Shown piece by piece: positions 9,085 through 18,599 of a DNA stretch of 61,915 bases. The stretch's first letter is position 1. The number at the start of each line of letters is the position of its first letter. The DNA comes from Marinomonas pontica (GTDB lineage Bacteria > Pseudomonadota > Gammaproteobacteria > Pseudomonadales > Marinomonadaceae). Both the position numbers and the translations under genes were made by a program. Location: assembly GCF_026191375.1 (NCBI RefSeq), contig NZ_JAODTL010000008.1, forward strand, positions 1 to 61,915, written 5' to 3'. The notes beneath the pieces were generated by a model. The model did no database searches. It was not told where the DNA came from and worked only from the letters and a program-made list of their open reading frames with translations.

Positions 9085-9525
9085 TTACCACGACTTGTAT
9101 GGCAAAAATTTCCCATTTAGCGTCAAAATAACGCGATCGCCTTTGGGATTTTCTTCCTTGTCGACCTGCATCGAAAAATCAATTGCGCTCATGATGCCGT
9201 CGCCAAATTTTTCTTGAATGACTTCCTTTAATGTTGGCCCATACACTCCCACCACTTCGTACAGTCGATAAATCAGTGGATCTTGGGGAATGGCTTGGTC
9301 CCATGTTTTAGTTGGGTATTCCATAAGAACGGCTTTTGCCTCTGCTGGTAATTCCAAAAATGCCACCAGCTTTTCAGCCACCTCTTCTGTGCAGCTGTTC
9401 ATTCCCAAACACGCAGAGGTAATCCAAACGTCCGTCATACCGACAGCCTCAGCAATGGCTTCCCAAGTGAGGTTTTTCTCTTTCTTAATTGCGAAAATTG
9501 CTTCTGTTACATCAATCTTTTTCAT
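9085..9525 (-). CDS. cynS: cyanate hydratase (cyanase)
   Basis: A 146-residue cyanase; the family is usually 146-156 residues. The N-terminal helical domain is followed by the catalytic domain with Arg87, Glu90 (in YRLYE) and Ser113 (in IMSAIDF), which match the known Arg96/Glu99/Ser122 triad with a constant offset of nine. The enzyme decomposes cyanate with bicarbonate into ammonia and carbon dioxide, acting as a decamer in the cytoplasm. A good ribosome site (TAGGAGTAG) precedes the ATG. It is the first gene of a leftward operon with an FNT channel and a phosphatase/kinase, suggesting cyanate detoxification or use as nitrogen source. No CynR regulator is adjacent. Confidence 0.97.
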   Translation of the reverse strand: MKKIDVTEAIFAIKKEKNLTWEAIAEAVGMTDVWITSACLGMNSCTEEVAEKLVAFLELPAEAKAVLMEYPTKTWDQAIPQDPLIYRLYEVVGVYGPTLKEVIQEKFGDGIMSAIDFSMQVDKEENPKGDRVILTLNGKFLPYKSW

Positions 9526-10194
9526 TCTCTACTCCTAAAAATTAGACCGAGATAAAAGCCAACAAATGCCCCTCTTGAATCCCATGACTGACCCATGAGC
9601 AAACACGTTTTGCCAATGACGCCATCCACACAGCAACATCAAACGACTTTAATTAAGAAAGAAGAAAAGAGAGAAAATAGAGACACGCCTCCCCCTAATC
9701 AGCAACTTCCGTTATCAAGGAGTTCTGACTGAGTGCTACCACAAGAATGAGTAGCGGGCGACGATGCCATTGACTAAGATGACCGACATTGGCCACTTAT
9801 GAAGCCCCTGCATGCAATACATACATGAGCCTATATATTATTTAGCAAAGATAATGCCAAACAAAAGAATCCAACAATGCGCTTACGCTTTATCCTTTAA
9901 AATCAATGCGTAGAACACATCTACAACCATCTAACAAGATTAAACTTCAGAACAACGTACATTATAGCGATCACTACGTTTACTAGAACGCTCTTTTTAT
10001 AGACACCCTTTGCACCAAGACTAAACACAAACGCTTCATCTTTTTGAAATGAAAGAAGTGAAAGACAACGCACCTCTGGCGTTTTAAAAAGCGATGGTTC
10101 CCCCACTCAAATTCTCACTTAAAAAAGCACCTGAGAGTCTATTTATCAACTAAAGTTAAACGTCATCACTTCCTATTTTTTGTGGAGAAGCTTC
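9526..10194. other. 670-bp intergenic region upstream of cynS and the MCP
   Basis: The region separates divergent cynS and the chemotaxis receptor and must hold both promoters. I see only short frames without homology and no RNA gene, repeat or clear operator. A possible sigma-54-like site near cynS has the wrong spacing. Confidence 0.6.
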
Positions 10195-11784
10195 ATGACG
10201 ATAAAAACAAAAATTTACCTAGGAATACTTTTATTCGTAGTCATTGTTCTAGGAAATGCCGTGTTAGGCATTATGTCGATAAAAAAACTCAACTCAGAAA
10301 TCACCTTTATCACGGGCAATGCATGGGATGCCGCCGATGGCGCAATGGAAGGAACTATTGGCATCCAATCGCAAATCATTACCTTGGATGCTTTTATAAA
10401 CAATGAAATAACGCTGAAGGACGCAAAAGCAAAAATACTAGCAACTAATCAATTCACTCAAGAAGCATTAGGCAGAATGAAAGCCTCTGGCCTAATGAGC
10501 TCCAAGGGACTAACCACGCTGGATGACTATCTCGCCACACTGGAAACGCTAAAAGGAAAGATACTTTCCGACAACACGGCAATCTCTACCAACGCCATTC
10601 CAGAATTCGATAAACATGTTGTTACGTTATTAGCCTTCATAGAAAAACTCGAAGAAGAAGGCGATAGCCAGGTCGAAATCGGTGCGGCCAACATGAGCAA
10701 TGTCATTACCAAAGTAGAACTAAATAACTACGTCAGCTTACTCATCGTGCTTATCATATCAGGCTTTATTGCTGTGGCAGCAAATCGCTTAGTGATTCGC
10801 CCTCTTCACCATATGATAACCGTGCTAGAAAGCTTAAACAGCGAAGACGGTAACCTTACCACTCGTCTTGATAGCTCAGGCAAAGACGAGATGGCCGAAG
10901 TGGCCAAGAACCTAAATGGTTTTATTGAGCTCGTCCATTCTATTATCAAACAAGTGTCTAAAACCGTGTCCACTACCCAAGGCTTTGCCACCCAAATTGA
11001 CGATGCGCTGCAAAAGGTAGATCAACTTTCTAAACATCAGCAACAAGGCACAAATGAAATCGCTAACGCCGTCAACGCCATGACAAGCTCATTAAGCGAG
11101 GTGTCCACCGACGCCAATAAATGCGGCGAGATGGCAGTAGAGGCCAACGACAACTCCAAAAAAGGCCAAAACAATTTATCGCAAACACTGCAATCCCTGC
11201 ACAACGTCGTAGAGGAAATGGATAAAGCCTCCTCCGTGGTATCCACACTTGAAAATGACGGTCAAAACATTGGTAATGTACTAGATGTGATACGAGGCAT
11301 AGCTGAGCAAACCAACTTATTGGCGCTAAATGCCGCCATTGAAGCTGCTCGTGCTGGTGAAACAGGCCGAGGCTTTGCGGTGGTGGCCGACGAAGTACGT
11401 AGCCTTGCGAACCGCACGCACGAATCCACATTGGAAATTGAAACCGTGGTTGAACGCATACAAAAAGGCTCTGCCGATGCCGCTCACGTCATGCGAGCCT
11501 CACAAAAATTGACCGAGAGCGTCTCTGCGCAAGCAAAAGCCACAATCGACATGTTCACAACCATCATCGATTCAATCAACACCCTAAGCCATACCAACCA
11601 ACAAATCTCCGCGTCCATTCAAGAACAAAACCATCAAGCCGTTGAAATAGCGGAACAGGTGAATGATGTCACCAAAACCGCGTCATCCAATGTGGAATAC
11701 ACGCAAAAAGCCGTTGATATCAAAAATCGCCTAATCAACGACGTCCAAGCACTCAACAAATTAGTTGACCGTTTTCGGATTTAG
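10195..11784 (+). CDS. methyl-accepting chemotaxis protein with four-helix-bundle sensor
   Basis: A 529-residue transmembrane chemoreceptor. An N-terminal membrane helix (about 8-30) is followed by a periplasmic helical segment of about 150 residues, likely a four-helix-bundle ligand domain, a second membrane helix (about 178-200), a HAMP linker and the signalling domain. The hairpin tip carries the invariant stretch [19 protein letters not shown] and then [15 protein letters not shown]. The ATG at 10195 has GGAGAAG at good spacing; an in-frame TTG at 10180 overlaps that site and is rejected. The ligand is unknown; no cognate che genes are nearby. It ends at a strong hairpin shared with the GGDEF remnant. 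Confidence 0.95.
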   Translation: MTIKTKIYLGILLFVVIVLGNAVLGIMSIKKLNSEITFITGNAWDAADGAMEGTIGIQSQIITLDAFINNEITLKDAKAKILATNQFTQEALGRMKASGLMSSKGLTTLDDYLATLETLKGKILSDNTAISTNAIPEFDKHVVTLLAFIEKLEEEGDSQVEIGAANMSNVITKVELNNYVSLLIVLIISGFIAVAANRLVIRPLHHMITVLESLNSEDGNLTTRLDSSGKDEMAEVAKNLNGFIELVHSIIKQVSKTVSTTQGFATQIDDALQKVDQLSKHQQQGTNEIANAVNAMTSSLSEVSTDANKCGEMAVEANDNSKKGQNNLSQTLQSLHNVVEEMDKASSVVSTLENDGQNIGNVLDVIRGIAEQTNLLALNAAIEAARAGETGRGFAVVADEVRSLANRTHESTLEIETVVERIQKGSADAAHVMRASQKLTESVSAQAKATIDMFTTIIDSINTLSHTNQQISASIQEQNHQAVEIAEQVNDVTKTASSNVEYTQKAVDIKNRLINDVQALNKLVDRFRI

Positions 11785-11794
11785 CTGTGCGACT

Positions 11795-11822
11795 GGTTAG
11801 GCTTCCATTCGGAAGCCTAACC
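11795..11822. terminator. hairpin terminator after the MCP
   Basis: A perfect 12-bp inverted repeat (11795-11806 / 11811-11822) with loop ATTC. It follows the chemoreceptor gene and also contains the stop codon of the opposite-strand GGDEF remnant. No T-run follows. Confidence 0.75.
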
Positions 11823-12012
11823 TATCATCACTCTATTACGCCCAGCCCCTTTGGCTTCATAAAGTAAGATGTCGGCTCGTTTTACCATTCGGCTTTGATC
11901 ATCAGATTTTTGATAATCGGTTACGCCTAGACTGATGGTAAAACTGGGGATATTGGGTTTGTTAAACGGCAAATTCTTCGCCACCAATACGAAACAAGGC
12001 GTCTAAACATCT
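11817..12012 (-). pseudogene. diguanylate cyclase (GGDEF) remnant
   Basis: Translating the minus strand gives the RxxD inhibitory site and the active-site motif as RCLDALFRIGGEEFA. After a frame change it continues FNKPNIPSFTISLGVTDYQ and ends DILLYEAKGAGRNRVMIG before a TAG stop. These are the core and the C-terminal end of a GGDEF domain, but about 25-30 codons between GGEEF and the FTISLGVT strand are missing and nothing upstream of the RxxD site survives. The piece begins four bases beyond the stop of the sotB gene. It is therefore a true deletion remnant rather than a single-base error. No open frame of useful length remains. Confidence 0.85.
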
Positions 12013-12016
12013 TCCG

Positions 12017-13210
12017 TTATTCCGCCACCCTGTTAGTGCGTTTTAATATCATCATGATAATAACGAACGCGCAAATTCCCAATAAACCACCGCTAAACCC
12101 TACACTGCCCAAGCCAATCAGCTGAATCACTTGGCCACCAATTAGCGCTCCAGCGCCGATGCCCAAATTAATAATGCCGGAATACAACGACATGATGATG
12201 TCCGCCGCACTGTCATCGACGTTTAACACACGAATTTGCATGCTTAATCCAATGATCATCAAAGCCGCGCCCCATAACAAAACACAACCAATTAACCAAT
12301 AATCATATGGCGTCACCAAGTACAACATGCTCATGCACAAGGTCATAATAACAACGCTAGAAACCAACATCAGAGTATTTGCCCTGTCACCGAAATAGCT
12401 GAACAACACACTGCCTAGAATCCCAGCCATCCCAAATAGCAATAAAATGACGGTGGTGAATTGTCCGCTTGCCGTCCCGATATCTTTCAAAAACGGCTCA
12501 ATATAACTGTAAGCCGTGTAATGAGCGGAAAACACCACAAAAATGAATAAATACATGCTCAACAAGGCACGATTGCGCAGCACTTCAGGCACCTTACTTA
12601 AAGAGCCCGAAAACAAGCTAGGCAAATTTGGCAATAGCCGAAACATGACGAGCATGATGATCACCGCAATCACCGCAATTAAGGCAAATGTGGTACGCCA
12701 GCCCATCAGTTGCCCAACAATGCGACCAGCGGGAACGCCAAGCACCATGGCCAATCCCGTCCCCGTTGCGAGCACACTCAAGGCAAAGGTATGTTTGCCA
12801 GGGGGTGCCACCCTAATCGCAATGGAAGCCGTAATGGACCAAAACACAGCATGCGCAAAAGCAATACCAATCCGGCTAATCAATAACATTGTAAAGTTCC
12901 ACGCCACAACCGACAAAATATGGCTAGCAATGAACAAGGCGAACAAACCTAGCAGCAGCGACTTGCGCTCCATTTTCCGAGTCAGCAACATCATAGGCAA
13001 TGACATCAAGGCGACTATCCACGCGTAAATGGTCAGCATCCAACCGACTTGCGCTGGTGGTATGGAGAAACTTTGCGCAATATCAGACAACAGACCTACC
13101 GGTACAAACTCCGTTGTGTTGAAAATAAACGCACTGAAACCCAGCACGAAAACACGCAAGTATTGAACACGGCGAGAAACCGTATCCTCAGGAGTAAAAA
13201 GTGATGTCAT
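12017..13210 (-). CDS. sotB: MFS sugar efflux transporter SotB
   Basis: A 397-residue major-facilitator permease with 12 predicted helices, the length of SotB (YdeA). Long SotB-specific stretches are present, for example FIFNTTEFVPVGLLSDIAQSF near residue 30, then LTIYAWIVALMSLP, FAHAVFWSITAS and SAHYTAYSYIEPF. SotB exports arabinose and related sugars or IPTG and can protect from sugar-phosphate stress. The gene stands alone, with a GGDEF remnant directly after its stop and a divergent PAS-GGDEF gene upstream. A general drug/sugar DHA1-type efflux role is the conservative alternative. Confidence 0.88.
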   Translation of the reverse strand: MTSLFTPEDTVSRRVQYLRVFVLGFSAFIFNTTEFVPVGLLSDIAQSFSIPPAQVGWMLTIYAWIVALMSLPMMLLTRKMERKSLLLGLFALFIASHILSVVAWNFTMLLISRIGIAFAHAVFWSITASIAIRVAPPGKHTFALSVLATGTGLAMVLGVPAGRIVGQLMGWRTTFALIAVIAVIIMLVMFRLLPNLPSLFSGSLSKVPEVLRNRALLSMYLFIFVVFSAHYTAYSYIEPFLKDIGTASGQFTTVILLLFGMAGILGSVLFSYFGDRANTLMLVSSVVIMTLCMSMLYLVTPYDYWLIGCVLLWGAALMIIGLSMQIRVLNVDDSAADIIMSLYSGIINLGIGAGALIGGQVIQLIGLGSVGFSGGLLGICAFVIIMMILKRTNRVAE

Positions 13211-13465
13211 GATAACCTGCAGAAAGGAGAGCTGTTTGAAAGTGCATTATTGTCCACTTTTTAATTAACAACGAAATAGGCAAATATGGATGTTTATTGA
13301 CATTTTAGTACAGGGGAAGAGTTTGCGCTTAGCGTTGCACAAATAAAGAACAATCGATAAAAAACCGATATACTGACTTACCATAAAAAACCAACACTTA
13401 ATTACACATTGTATTAAACAACTGTGACAAAATAATTAACGTAATCAATATAAAAAAAGAGCAGT

Positions 13466-14692
13466 ATGACCCCTTCGATACTATATTTTTCACCACAATT
13501 AGCATCATGGAAGGCGCAATTAGTAGAAACACAACTTTTGTCTTATGGACAGACAGTGGAATGGCAAGCGATACAGGGTATTGATCAATCCCCAGTCACA
13601 TCACTTGTTTTGCTTGCTGAAAGCGATATCAGCGCGCAAGATTGGCCAATGCTGTCGTCCAGAAGAACCATTATTATTCTGGAAGAGTGGAACTTAGACC
13701 GCAGCATTGAGTGGATCAAAAAAGGAGCAACTAATTGCTTCGCTTATAACGACAACCATCTGATCAGTTGGCTCATTTCTGAACTGTCTAAATTCGCCTT
13801 AACCCGTTCTAACAGAACCGAAGACGACATACTCCAAGTCATTATTGACGCGATCCCTGCGCCGATATTTTTCAAAGATCAACTGCATATTTATCGAGGC
13901 TGCAACGCCGCATTTTGCGAGTCTATTGGGCGCTCTCGTAACCAGATTATTGGCCATTCTGTTTATGATATTGCTCCAAAGCATTTGGCTGATAAATACT
14001 ACGAAGCAGACTGCAAACTCTTGGCTCAAGGTGGCACCCAGCGCTATGAAGCGCCCGTACAATTTTGCAACGCTGGCTTACGTGAAATTGAGTTCAACAA
14101 AGCAGTTTTCACCAAAGCCAACGGACAAATCGCTGGGCAAGTCGGTGTGATGCTCGACATAACCGAGCGCAACCAACTGATGCACAAGTTGGAAAAAGCC
14201 ACGCGAACTGACCCTTTAACGGGTATTGGCAATCGCAGAGAATTTAACATCGTTATTCATGAAGAATTCGACAATCATGAAAAGTCAAAACAAAAACTCA
14301 GCCTGATGACCCTTGATGTCGATTTTTTCAAAAAAATCAACGACAAATTTGGCCACGGCGGCGGCGATCAAGCATTGCAACTGATTGCGAATTGGCTCCA
14401 AAACCAACTAAGAGGCAGTGACAATGTTTTTCGTGTGGGCGGTGAGGAGTTTTATGTGCTGATGCGCAACACAGACATGGAAGCCGCATTAAAAATGGCA
14501 GAAAGCCTCTGCAAAGGCATGTCGACACATTCTTTTACGATCAACCAGCAAGAAGTACGAATTACCTTGTCTGCGGGAGTGATAGAACTAGACCCCAGTT
14601 CAGCGCTGGAAAATGCGCTCGAAATGGTCGACAAAGCGCTTTATGAAGCAAAATCCAATGGCAGAAATTGCGTTTGCCCAGCTTTTTTATAA
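13466..14692 (+). CDS. PAS-GGDEF diguanylate cyclase
   Basis: A 408-residue cytoplasmic protein. Residues 1-115 look like a degenerate response-regulator-type domain, since they have alternating strands and helices but no clear phospho-acceptor set. A PAS domain follows (about 125-245, with IPAPIFFKDQ and the PAC-type end VMLDITERNQL), then a GGDEF domain (about 250-408). The active site reads VGGEEFYVL, and an RGSD inhibitory site lies five residues before it, so the domain should make c-di-GMP and be product-inhibited. No membrane helix is visible. It could sense redox, a small molecule or a partner through PAS; the ligand is unknown. No EAL domain is attached. Confidence 0.93.
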   Translation: MTPSILYFSPQLASWKAQLVETQLLSYGQTVEWQAIQGIDQSPVTSLVLLAESDISAQDWPMLSSRRTIIILEEWNLDRSIEWIKKGATNCFAYNDNHLISWLISELSKFALTRSNRTEDDILQVIIDAIPAPIFFKDQLHIYRGCNAAFCESIGRSRNQIIGHSVYDIAPKHLADKYYEADCKLLAQGGTQRYEAPVQFCNAGLREIEFNKAVFTKANGQIAGQVGVMLDITERNQLMHKLEKATRTDPLTGIGNRREFNIVIHEEFDNHEKSKQKLSLMTLDVDFFKKINDKFGHGGGDQALQLIANWLQNQLRGSDNVFRVGGEEFYVLMRNTDMEAALKMAESLCKGMSTHSFTINQQEVRITLSAGVIELDPSSALENALEMVDKALYEAKSNGRNCVCPAFL

Positions 14693-14781
14693 ATTTAAAA
14701 CTTAACGGGAACGATTTCCATTACTGTCTGTCTATAGCGAACGCAATACATTGAACTTTCCACTATAGATAGGTAATTGTA

Positions 14782-15828
14782 ATGAAGCATCCAATAACAA
14801 AAACGTCACTTCTCACTTTAGCTGGCGCAACATCAATACTCGCTTTCAGTTCAGCTTCCGCTCACGCTAGCGGTGAAGTGAATGTGTATTCAGCACGCAG
14901 TGAGGCGCTTATCGCTCCACTTCTAGACACTTTTTCAAAAGAAAATAACGTCAAAGTCAACCTAATCACTGGCAATGCAGACGCCTTATTAAGCCGTCTA
15001 AAGTCAGAAGGCGATGCTAGCCCAGCCGATGTATTTATCACAGTGGATGCTGGACGTCTGTATCGAGCAAAAGACGCTGGTGTATTGCAATCGTTTGACA
15101 CAGACCACCTAAACAACGTTGTACCCGAATATCTAAAAGACCGTGAAGGCTATTGGTACGGTTTGTCTCAGCGCGCTCGCGTCATTCTTTATAATCCAGA
15201 GACTGTCTCTGCCGCTGACTTGTCAACTTACGAAGACCTTGCTGACCCAAAATGGAAAGGCAAAATCTGCATTCGTTCGTCAAGCAACATCTATAACCAA
15301 TCTTTGGTTGCGTCCATGATCGATGCCAACGGTGAAAAACAAACACTGGAATGGATTAAAGGTTTGGTTGCAAACTTTGCACGTCCGCCAGCGGGTGGCG
15401 ATACGGATCAAATCAAAGCGGCAGCAGCGGGTGTTTGTGATATCGCGGTTGCAAACACTTACTACTTTGGTCGTTTAGGGTTAAGTGACAAGCCGGAAGA
15501 CCGCGCGGTCTTTAATAAGCTAAAAATGTTCTGGCCGAACCAAGCCGACAACGAACGTGGCGCTCACGTCAATGTCAGTGGTATTGGCATAACGAAATCG
15601 TCTAAAAACACCAACAACGCCAAACAATTAATCGACTTTTTAACGAATAAACAAAGCCAAGAATGGTACGCCAAGGTGAATAATGAATACCCTGTTATTG
15701 ACGGCGTAGCACCACCAAAAAGCTTAGCGACGTTTGGTGACTTTAAAGCCGATACAGTGTCTTTGAGTGTGCTGGGTGAAAACAACCGCCAAGCGGTGAC
15801 ACTGATGGACCAAGGTGGCTGGAAATAA
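14782..15828 (+). CDS. Fe(3+) ABC transporter periplasmic binding protein (FbpA/FutA type)
   Basis: A 348-residue periplasmic iron-binding protein. A signal peptide of about 30 residues (ending ASAHA|SGEV) precedes the mature start VNVYSARSE, typical of this family. The paired iron-ligand tyrosines lie in ANTYYFGRLG around residue 225, with a further Tyr in YWYGLSQRARV. Such proteins bind ferric iron in the periplasm and hand it to an FbpB/FbpC membrane complex. No permease or ATPase gene is adjacent, so it must work with a transporter encoded elsewhere. It follows a PAS-GGDEF gene by 89 bp and ends at a hairpin facing ilvY. Confidence 0.92.
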   Translation: MKHPITKTSLLTLAGATSILAFSSASAHASGEVNVYSARSEALIAPLLDTFSKENNVKVNLITGNADALLSRLKSEGDASPADVFITVDAGRLYRAKDAGVLQSFDTDHLNNVVPEYLKDREGYWYGLSQRARVILYNPETVSAADLSTYEDLADPKWKGKICIRSSSNIYNQSLVASMIDANGEKQTLEWIKGLVANFARPPAGGDTDQIKAAAAGVCDIAVANTYYFGRLGLSDKPEDRAVFNKLKMFWPNQADNERGAHVNVSGIGITKSSKNTNNAKQLIDFLTNKQSQEWYAKVNNEYPVIDGVAPPKSLATFGDFKADTVSLSVLGENNRQAVTLMDQGGWK

Positions 15829-15854
15829 ACCGCCACTGAACCAACAGCAAAAAC

Positions 15855-15880
15855 AAGAGGAGGCTATAAAGCCTCCTCTT
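15855..15880. terminator. terminator between the iron-binding protein gene and ilvY
   Basis: A perfect 11-bp stem (15855-15865 / 15870-15880) with loop ATAA. On the minus strand it is followed by a T-run, and the ilvY stop codon lies inside it, so it serves ilvY and perhaps both genes. Confidence 0.8.
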
Positions 15881-16757
15881 CCATTAAACTCCAAAACGCC
15901 TCTACCAGCGGATTTTTCAAACTTTTCTTCAATGTGAACAGACCTATGTCATAGGGTTCCAATTCAGGCTTCACATCCAATACTTGAATACGATCTCTTA
16001 ACGGACTGTTGTCCAATACAATTTTTGGCACCACGCCGATGCCAAAGCCCAAACTCACCATACTTACAATCGCTTCGTTACCCGTTACTTGGGCGTAAAT
16101 TTTTGGCGCGATGTCGAGTTGACGAAACCATTCGTCAATGCGTGTTCGGGACACCCCACTTTCTGACAGAATCATGGGGATGTGCGCCCACTCTGCTTTT
16201 GTGTTTGGGGCGGTGGTGGGTACGTTGGGTACTTGCTGCTCAAGAGGAGCAATAAACAACAACGGTGAGATGGCAATCGGTTTGAAATCTAACCCGCGTG
16301 GTAAATTCGCAGGGCGTGCGGCAATGCTGATGTCTTCTTTATCATCCAAAATATGGGCAATCGCGTGTTCTGGATCGCCCGTACGCAGTTTGATCTCTAT
16401 CCCAGGATAGGCCACGCGAAAGCGGCGCAGCAACTCATACAAAAAACTGTAACTGGCTGTGACCGAGCCATATAAACTAATTTCACCACTGAGCTGATCG
16501 GAATTGTCCGTCAATTCATGACGAATCAAATTCCATTGTCGGCTGGTATCACGCGCGTATTTAAGAAACTTTTGTCCTTCTTGGGTTAATACCACCGTAC
16601 GGTTATCGCGGTTGAACAACGCCACGCCAAGCTCCTCTTCTAACTGTCGAATATTGCGTGACATAGCAGAAATACTGATGTGGCATTCGTCGCTGGCGCG
16701 CCCAAAATTCAAGGTTTCCGCCAAAGCGAGGAACTGTTTAAGTGTCTTAATATTCAT
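15864..16757 (-). CDS. ilvY: LysR-type activator IlvY
   Basis: A 297-residue LysR regulator, exactly the E. coli IlvY length when started at the ATG at 16757, which has GAAGG seven bases upstream. A longer in-frame ATG at 16820 exists but adds a non-LysR tail. The HTH includes LAETLNFGRASDECHIS, then LGVALFNRDNRTVVLT, and the effector domain has GNEAIVSMVSLGFGIGVVP. IlvY binds acetolactate or acetohydroxybutyrate and activates ilvC. It is divergent from ilvC with a 221-bp gap containing two TTGCA direct repeats (near 16802 and 16825) that may be part of the operator; that is weak evidence. Confidence 0.92.
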   Translation of the reverse strand: MNIKTLKQFLALAETLNFGRASDECHISISAMSRNIRQLEEELGVALFNRDNRTVVLTQEGQKFLKYARDTSRQWNLIRHELTDNSDQLSGEISLYGSVTASYSFLYELLRRFRVAYPGIEIKLRTGDPEHAIAHILDDKEDISIAARPANLPRGLDFKPIAISPLLFIAPLEQQVPNVPTTAPNTKAEWAHIPMILSESGVSRTRIDEWFRQLDIAPKIYAQVTGNEAIVSMVSLGFGIGVVPKIVLDNSPLRDRIQVLDVKPELEPYDIGLFTLKKSLKNPLVEAFWSLMEEEAL

Positions 16758-16978
16758 GATGAGGCCTTCGTACGATGACTGTTCAAACATCATAAAACAT
16801 GTTTGCAGAAAATGGGACACTACTTTGCAAATATATCAATTTACGAAAACACTCCACTGAGATACATTAGCCTTACTCGCAGGACGTCAGTAAAAGCATT
16901 GCTTGGCGACTGTGTCATCCATTTTTAATATCGGCGTGTTTTTATCGCTGATACATTAATTCAAAAGGTGTGTTTACC

Positions 16979-18451
16979 ATGGCTAATTACTTCAATACTT
17001 TGCCGCTACGCGAGCAACTAGCAGAACTAGCAAAATGTCGTTTCATGAACAGCTCTGAATTTTCAGACGGTGTAGAAGCGCTTAAAGGCAAAAAAATGGT
17101 TGTTATCGGTTGTGGCGCACAAGGTCTTAACCAAGGCTTGAACCTACGTGATTCTGGTCTAGACGTTTCTTACGCTTTGCGTCCTGAAGCAATTGCACAA
17201 AAACGTCAGTCTTGGAAAAACGCGACTGAAAACGGTTTTGTTGTTGGCACTTACGAAGACTTGATCCCAACAGCTGACGTTGTTTTGAACCTAACACCTG
17301 ATAAGCAGCACACACCTGTTGTTCAAGCGGTTATGCCTCTTATGAAGCAAGGCGCTTGCTTGTCTTACTCTCACGGTTTCAACATCGTAGAAGAAGGCAT
17401 GAAAATCCGCGAAGATCTAACAGTAATCATGGTGGCACCTAAGTGCCCTGGTTCTGAAGTTCGCGCAGAATACGTTCGTGGTTTCGGTGTTCCAACACTG
17501 ATCGCAGTACACGAAGACAACGATCCTAAAGGCGAAGGTCTTGCACTAGCAAAAGCGTACGCAGTTGGTACTGGCGGTCACAAAGCAGGCGTTTTGATGT
17601 CTTCTTTCATCGCGGAAGTTAAATCCGACCTTATGGGTGAGCAAACTATCCTTTGTGGTATGTTGCAGACTGGCTCTATCCTTTGCTTCGACAAAATGGT
17701 TGAAGAAGGCATCGACCCTGGCTACGCATCTCGTTTGATCCAGTTCGGTTGGGAAACCATCACTGAAGCATTGAAATACGGCGGCGTGACCAACATGCTA
17801 GATCGTCTTTCTAACCCAGCTAAGATCAAAGCATTCGATCTTTCTGAAGAGTTGAAAGTGATCATGCGCCCGCTATACAACAAGCACCAAGACGACATCA
17901 TCAGCGGTCACTTCTCTCAAACTATGATGGAAGATTGGGCCAACGATGACAAAAACTTGCTTCAATGGCGTGCAGACACAGCGGAAACGAACTTCGAGAA
18001 AACTCCTGCTGGCGATGTAGAAATTTCTGAACAAGAATTCTTCGACAACGGTATCTTGATGGTGGCTATGGTTAAAGCGGGCGTTGAGCTAGCTTTCGAA
18101 ACCATGACAGCTGCAGGCATCATCGCTGAATCTGCATACTACGAGTCTCTACACGAAACACCATTAATCGCGAACACAATCGCTCGTAAGAAATTGTACG
18201 AAATGAACGCGACAATCTCTGATACTGCGGAATACGGTTGCTACCTATACAACCACGCTTGTGTACCACTATTGGCTGACTTCATGAAAGACATCAAAAC
18301 TGACGTGATCGGTAAAGGTCTTTCTGTAGAAGACAATGGCGTAGACAACAAGCGCTTGATCGAAGTAAACGCAGCGCTTCGCTCTCACCCAGTAGAAGCA
18401 GTTGGTGCGGTATTGCGCGGTCACATGGCGGATATGAAGAAGATCGTTTAA
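16979..18451 (+). CDS. ilvC: ketol-acid reductoisomerase, class II (long form)
   Basis: A 490-residue class II KARI, as in E. coli (491). The N-terminus [14 protein letters not shown] and the NADPH-binding [10 protein letters not shown] are typical, and the duplicated knotted C-terminal domain is complete, with [11 protein letters not shown] and [17 protein letters not shown]. The enzyme isomerises and reduces acetolactate or acetohydroxybutyrate in valine, isoleucine and leucine synthesis, using NADPH and magnesium. The ATG at 16979 aligns with known starts; an in-frame ATG nine bases upstream is less likely. IlvY is divergent. It ends at a strong terminator. Confidence 0.98.
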   Translation: MANYFNTLPLREQLAELAKCRFMNSSEFSDGVEALKGKKMVVIGCGAQGLNQGLNLRDSGLDVSYALRPEAIAQKRQSWKNATENGFVVGTYEDLIPTADVVLNLTPDKQHTPVVQAVMPLMKQGACLSYSHGFNIVEEGMKIREDLTVIMVAPKCPGSEVRAEYVRGFGVPTLIAVHEDNDPKGEGLALAKAYAVGTGGHKAGVLMSSFIAEVKSDLMGEQTILCGMLQTGSILCFDKMVEEGIDPGYASRLIQFGWETITEALKYGGVTNMLDRLSNPAKIKAFDLSEELKVIMRPLYNKHQDDIISGHFSQTMMEDWANDDKNLLQWRADTAETNFEKTPAGDVEISEQEFFDNGILMVAMVKAGVELAFETMTAAGIIAESAYYESLHETPLIANTIARKKLYEMNATISDTAEYGCYLYNHACVPLLADFMKDIKTDVIGKGLSVEDNGVDNKRLIEVNAALRSHPVEAVGAVLRGHMADMKKIV

Positions 18452-18531
18452 TACGATTGTACGACTACTGTGCTCGCCAATACTTTGTTACACCAAGTGT
18501 TGGCGAACTCATAACATCGTAAGTTACCCAT

Positions 18532-18562
18532 AAAAAGCCGAGCTTCAAAACTCGGCTTTTTT
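18532..18562 (+). terminator. rho-independent terminator of ilvC
   Basis: An 11-bp stem (18532-18542 / 18551-18561) is followed by a T-run. An extra hairpin with TCGCCAA/TTGGCGA arms lies between the ilvC stop and this one (18473-18508). The terminator overlaps the first possible start of modF, which argues for the later start. Confidence 0.9.
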
Positions 18563-18599
18563 GTCTCTACTTGTTATCAACAAAACATTAGGAAATACC

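Noticed and set aside
9600..9630. Possible sigma-54 promoter upstream of cynS
   Set aside because: The GG and GC elements are 12 bases apart instead of 10.
9921..10106. 61-codon minus-strand frame in the cynS-MCP gap
   Set aside because: No ribosome site, no similarity, and ordinary for AT-rich intergenic DNA.
12543..13028. 161-codon frame antisense to sotB
   Set aside because: Shadow of the sotB coding strand; no motif.
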